Below are positions 6,022 through 8,211 of a DNA stretch of 8,211 bases, one piece after another. The notes under the pieces were generated by a model that saw nothing but the letters and a program-made list of their open reading frames with translations, was not told where the DNA came from and ran no database searches. The stretch lies in NCBI GenBank assembly GCA_012270635.1, contig JAAXHX010000293.1, positions 1 through 8,211 on the forward strand, given 5' to 3'. This DNA comes from Dehalococcoidia bacterium (GTDB lineage: Bacteria > Chloroflexota > Dehalococcoidia > Plut-88900). The first letter of the stretch is position 1, and every line of letters starts with the position of its first letter. A program made the position numbers and the translations under genes.

Positions 6022-6712
6022 CGCCTGGGCCGCAGCGTTCTTCGACGTAGACAGGACCACCGCCTCCTCCAACCTGTTGGACGCTTACCTGGACTATGCC
6101 CTGGAAGGCAAGAAGCTCCTAGGCAGGGGCATCTGGCTCGGCACATTCGTCCCCAAGCTGCCCCTCTACGCGCTGCTGGACTGGACCGACCGGGTCCGGT
6201 TCATCAGGGGCTTCTTCAGGAACTACCGGGGCATGACCCTGGAGGACCTGGAAAGCTGGGCCAACAGGAAGAGCGGCGACTACTGGCGCCGAAGGCTGTT
6301 TGGAGAGGCCAGGGCCGCTGTGGAGTGGCACAGGGAGAGGGGACATAAAATCGTGCTCCTGACGGGCGGCCTGATGGAGATGGTCCGACCGCTGGGAGAC
6401 CTGCTCGAAGTCGACGAGGTGATGGCGTCCCGGGGCAAGGTGACCGCGGGGCGGTTTACGGGGGAGATGGAGTCGGAGCCGTTGAGCGGGCCTGGGAAAG
6501 CGAAGGCGGCGAGGTTTTGGGCCGATGGGTCGGGGGTGGACTTGTCGGAGTCCTACGCCTACGCGGACGACATGTCGGACCTCCCTCTCCTGGAACTGGT
6601 CGGGCATCCCGTTGTGGTGAACCCGGAGCGCAGATTGGAAAAGCTGGCCCGGGCCAAGGGGTGGCCGGTCCGGCGGTGGACGCTGAAGGGTGAGACAGCT
6701 CCTTCACCCTAG
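6008..6712 (+). CDS. HAD-IB family phosphatase (SerB-like, TIGR01490-type)
   Basis: This 234-residue protein begins inside the preceding gene (14-nt overlap) with GAGG at 5998-6001, 6 bases before the ATG, so translational coupling is likely. HAD motifs are FFDVDRT (D13, D15, T17), LLTGG (T119), a lysine in the GPGKAKAA segment and YADDMSDLPLLE (D187, D188, D191). Between motifs I and II lies the helical cap with the amphipathic stretch LLGRGIWLGTF, usual for the HAD-IB group related to phosphoserine phosphatase. HAD-IB proteins are often encoded next to or fused with PlsC acyltransferases (as in mycobacterial PlsC proteins), so a lysophosphatidate- or alkyl-phosphate-like substrate is more likely than phosphoserine; this is inference. 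The last codons and stop lie in a 7-bp hairpin (6687-6693 with 6704-6710) without a T-run. Confidence 0.85.
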   Translation: MGRPDAWAAAFFDVDRTTASSNLLDAYLDYALEGKKLLGRGIWLGTFVPKLPLYALLDWTDRVRFIRGFFRNYRGMTLEDLESWANRKSGDYWRRRLFGEARAAVEWHRERGHKIVLLTGGLMEMVRPLGDLLEVDEVMASRGKVTAGRFTGEMESEPLSGPGKAKAARFWADGSGVDLSESYAYADDMSDLPLLELVGHPVVVNPERRLEKLARAKGWPVRRWTLKGETAPSP

Positions 6713-6762
6713 CCTATTCCAACCGAGGAAAGTAGGATTGGTGGGGAAGAGGCCAAATTGTT

Positions 6763-7989
6763 GTGAAGGCTTTAGTTGTTTCCAGGAGCGTGCCCCGGTA
6801 CCTGGTTACCAGGGCTCTTTCGGCGCGGTTCCCACGGCTGGCCATGGGCCCCACGAGCATGCTGGGGCTGAAGAACGTCCCGGAGCCCGAGCTGCCCGGC
6901 CCCGATTGGGTCAAGCTGCGCACCATCATGAGCGGGATCTGCGGGTCGGACCTGGCGGTGGTCAGATGCAAGGGGAGCCTGTACCTATCGGGTTTCACGT
7001 CCTTTCCTTTCGTGCCGGGGCACGAGGTAGTGGGAGAAATAATTGAGGCAGGGCCGGGGGTGGAAGGGTTCGGGGAGGGGGACCGGGTGAGCATAGAGCC
7101 GGCCCTGGGATGCATGGTGAGAGGGATCCCGACGATGTGCTCCGCCTGCGCCGAGGGCCGGTACGCCAACTGCCTGCGCACCATGGAGGGAGTGGTGTCG
7201 GCGGGGCTGCAGACCGGGTATTGCCGCAGCCTGCCGGGAGGCTGGGGCGAGCGGTTAGTGGCCCACGCGTCCCAGCTTCACCGAGTCCCCCAATACTTTA
7301 CGGACGAAGCTGCAACGCTCCTGGAGCCGCTGTCCTGTGCGATACACGGGGCGCTCAGGGCGAGGTTGGAGGGGCCGGGGCCCGTGCTCGTAATCGGGTG
7401 TGGGGTGGTGGGACTCCTGACCATCCTGGCCCTGCGGGCGCTCCACCCGGAATGCCGGGTAGTGGCGATGGCCAAATACGAATCGCAGAAGCGGTTGGCC
7501 CAGGAACTGGGCGCCGACGAGGTGTGTGGGGCGGGTGTCATGGGATATGGGCAGTTAGCGGAGGAGGTCGGGGCGAAAATACTGCCTGTGATAAGGGAGA
7601 AACCGGCGGTAGTGGGCGGATTTCCCTCGGTCTTCGAGTGCGTGGGTACGTCGGCGGCGCTGGATGATGCGGTGAGGTGGGCCTCGGAGGACGGAACGGT
7701 AGTGGCCCTGGGTATGCCGTCGGATGCAAAGGCCGACCTGACGCCCCTGTGGCACCAACAAGTGCACCTGACGGGGGCCTACGCATACGGCATGGAGCGC
7801 ACCGGCAAGGGGCCGGTAAAGACGTTCGAGCTTGCCCTGGGCCTCATGGAGGACGAGGAGTTCCGGGCCCGGGCCGTGAAGCTCGTGAGCCACAGGTTTC
7901 CGATCCAGCAATACCGGAAAGCGATCGTGACGGCGGGTCGGGCGGGGAGGCTGGGGGGCGCAAAGGTCGTGTTCGCCTTTCCCCGCTGA
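6763..7989 (+). CDS. Zinc-dependent alcohol dehydrogenase (medium-chain family)
   Basis: This 408-residue protein has the two-domain medium-chain dehydrogenase layout. Catalytic zinc ligands appear as GICGSD (C60) and PGHE (H87, E88). Structural zinc cysteines are C117, C126, C129 and C137, with a wider first gap (C-x8-C-x2-C-x7-C) than the classical close-set four. The Rossmann fold has VIGCGVVG (glycines at 212, 214, 217) preceded by the LEPLSCAIHGAL helix. It should oxidise an alcohol or reduce an aldehyde with NAD(P)+; the substrate is unknown. The start is GTG 6763, with GGGGAAGAGG (6743-6752) 10 bases upstream. It follows the HAD-IB gene by 50 bases on the same strand with no evident promoter between, so it may be co-transcribed and act on alcohols or aldehydes made by the reductase; that link is only contextual. 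Confidence 0.87.
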   Translation: MKALVVSRSVPRYLVTRALSARFPRLAMGPTSMLGLKNVPEPELPGPDWVKLRTIMSGICGSDLAVVRCKGSLYLSGFTSFPFVPGHEVVGEIIEAGPGVEGFGEGDRVSIEPALGCMVRGIPTMCSACAEGRYANCLRTMEGVVSAGLQTGYCRSLPGGWGERLVAHASQLHRVPQYFTDEAATLLEPLSCAIHGALRARLEGPGPVLVIGCGVVGLLTILALRALHPECRVVAMAKYESQKRLAQELGADEVCGAGVMGYGQLAEEVGAKILPVIREKPAVVGGFPSVFECVGTSAALDDAVRWASEDGTVVALGMPSDAKADLTPLWHQQVHLTGAYAYGMERTGKGPVKTFELALGLMEDEEFRARAVKLVSHRFPIQQYRKAIVTAGRAGRLGGAKVVFAFPR

Positions 7990-7997
7990 CGGGGGCT

Positions 7998-8006
7998 TGC
8001 TACACT
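7998..8006 (+). promoter_or_regulatory. Possible extended -10 promoter before the partial right-hand gene
   Basis: TGCTACACT at 7998-8006 is a TGn extension plus TACACT (four of six against TATAAT), in the same TGC style as at 250-257 and 1193-1201. It would give a start near 8013 and a leader of about 26 bases. A 5-bp stem (7990-7994 with 8009-8013) encloses it. No -35 is seen. Confidence 0.3.
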
Positions 8007-8038
8007 AACCCCGAGACTCTCGTACCAAGGGGAGGGAA

Positions 8039-8211
8039 TTGGAAATAGACAAGAGCGCCCTGGTCAAAAGGGTGGAGAAGCGGGGCCAGCGGTTCCTCCT
8101 TCATCATGGGGAGTCGTTCCGGTTCGAGGAATTGCCCGTGGGGAGCCGAGTCATCTATCCCCCGCCCGCCCTCCCCCCGATTAAAGATGTCGACGGGGCC
8201 ATCCTCGGCGC
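8039..8211 (+). CDS. Partial protein, N-terminus only; possibly lactate racemase-like (DUF2088)
   Basis: An open frame from TTG 8039 runs 57 full codons off the right edge. It begins (M)EIDKSALVKRVEKRG, continues with HHGESFRFEELPVG and then RVIYPPPALPPIKDVDGAI. It is preceded by AAGGGGAGGG (8027-8036), a strong purine-rich ribosome binding site, and starts 49 bases after the dehydrogenase stop. The ELPxGxRVxYPPPxLPPxxD phrase recalls the N-terminus of proteins of the nickel-dependent lactate racemase family (DUF2088), but no catalytic residue lies inside the window, so this is a weak recollection. GTG 8072 is a less likely start because it lacks such a site. Confidence 0.6.
   Translation, partial: MEIDKSALVKRVEKRGQRFLLHHGESFRFEELPVGSRVIYPPPALPPIKDVDGAILG

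Noticed and set aside
6687..6710. Hairpin at the end of the HAD-IB gene as an intrinsic terminator
   Set aside because: The 7-bp stem is within the coding sequence and stop codon, has a 10-base loop and no following T-run, so it is too weak to separate the dehydrogenase gene from the operon.

Overview
This is a GC-rich bacterial chromosomal segment with dense coding, short intergenic gaps, ATG, GTG and TTG starts, and GGAGG-type ribosome binding sites. Several predicted promoters carry an extended -10 of the form TGC-TATAAT. The mix of a DUF5343 protein, a Bax inhibitor-1 protein, an acetamidase/formamidase, a fatty acyl-CoA reductase and a zinc alcohol dehydrogenase would suit an uncultivated Chloroflexota lineage (Dehalococcoidia/SAR202-like). 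That placement is an inference from gene content and style; no taxonomic marker gene is present. No RNA gene, CRISPR array, insertion sequence or phage gene was seen.

Layout. Positions 1-306 hold no convincing gene but contain five copies of a short palindromic motif (GGCA-N3-TGCC type); the last lies on the -35 of a predicted promoter for a DUF5343 protein (307-1056, +). A Bax inhibitor-1 membrane protein follows (1245-1967, +) with its own extended -10 promoter. It converges on an acetamidase/formamidase (2064-2939, -), and a 12-bp hairpin separates the two. The acetamidase is divergent from a small HAD-family phosphatase (3053-3616, +).

The right half is a lipid-type cluster on the + strand. 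A 749-residue protein (3772-6021) fuses a long-chain fatty acyl-CoA reductase (NAD(P)-binding domain plus FAR_C domain) to a PlsC-type acyltransferase. It overlaps by 14 nt a HAD-IB phosphatase (6008-6712). A zinc-dependent alcohol dehydrogenase (6763-7989) follows after 50 nt. The start of another gene, possibly related to lactate racemase, runs off the right edge (8039-8211).

How the genes may work together (inference). The fusion could reduce an acyl-CoA or acyl-ACP to a fatty aldehyde or alcohol at one end and esterify a glycerol-phosphate-like or alcohol acceptor at the other. The overlapping phosphatase could remove the phosphate from the product, and the alcohol dehydrogenase could interconvert alcohol and aldehyde. 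This combination parallels enzymes used elsewhere for ether lipids, waxes and neutral lipids, and it is the most interesting system in the window. The left-hand genes look like unrelated housekeeping or accessory genes.
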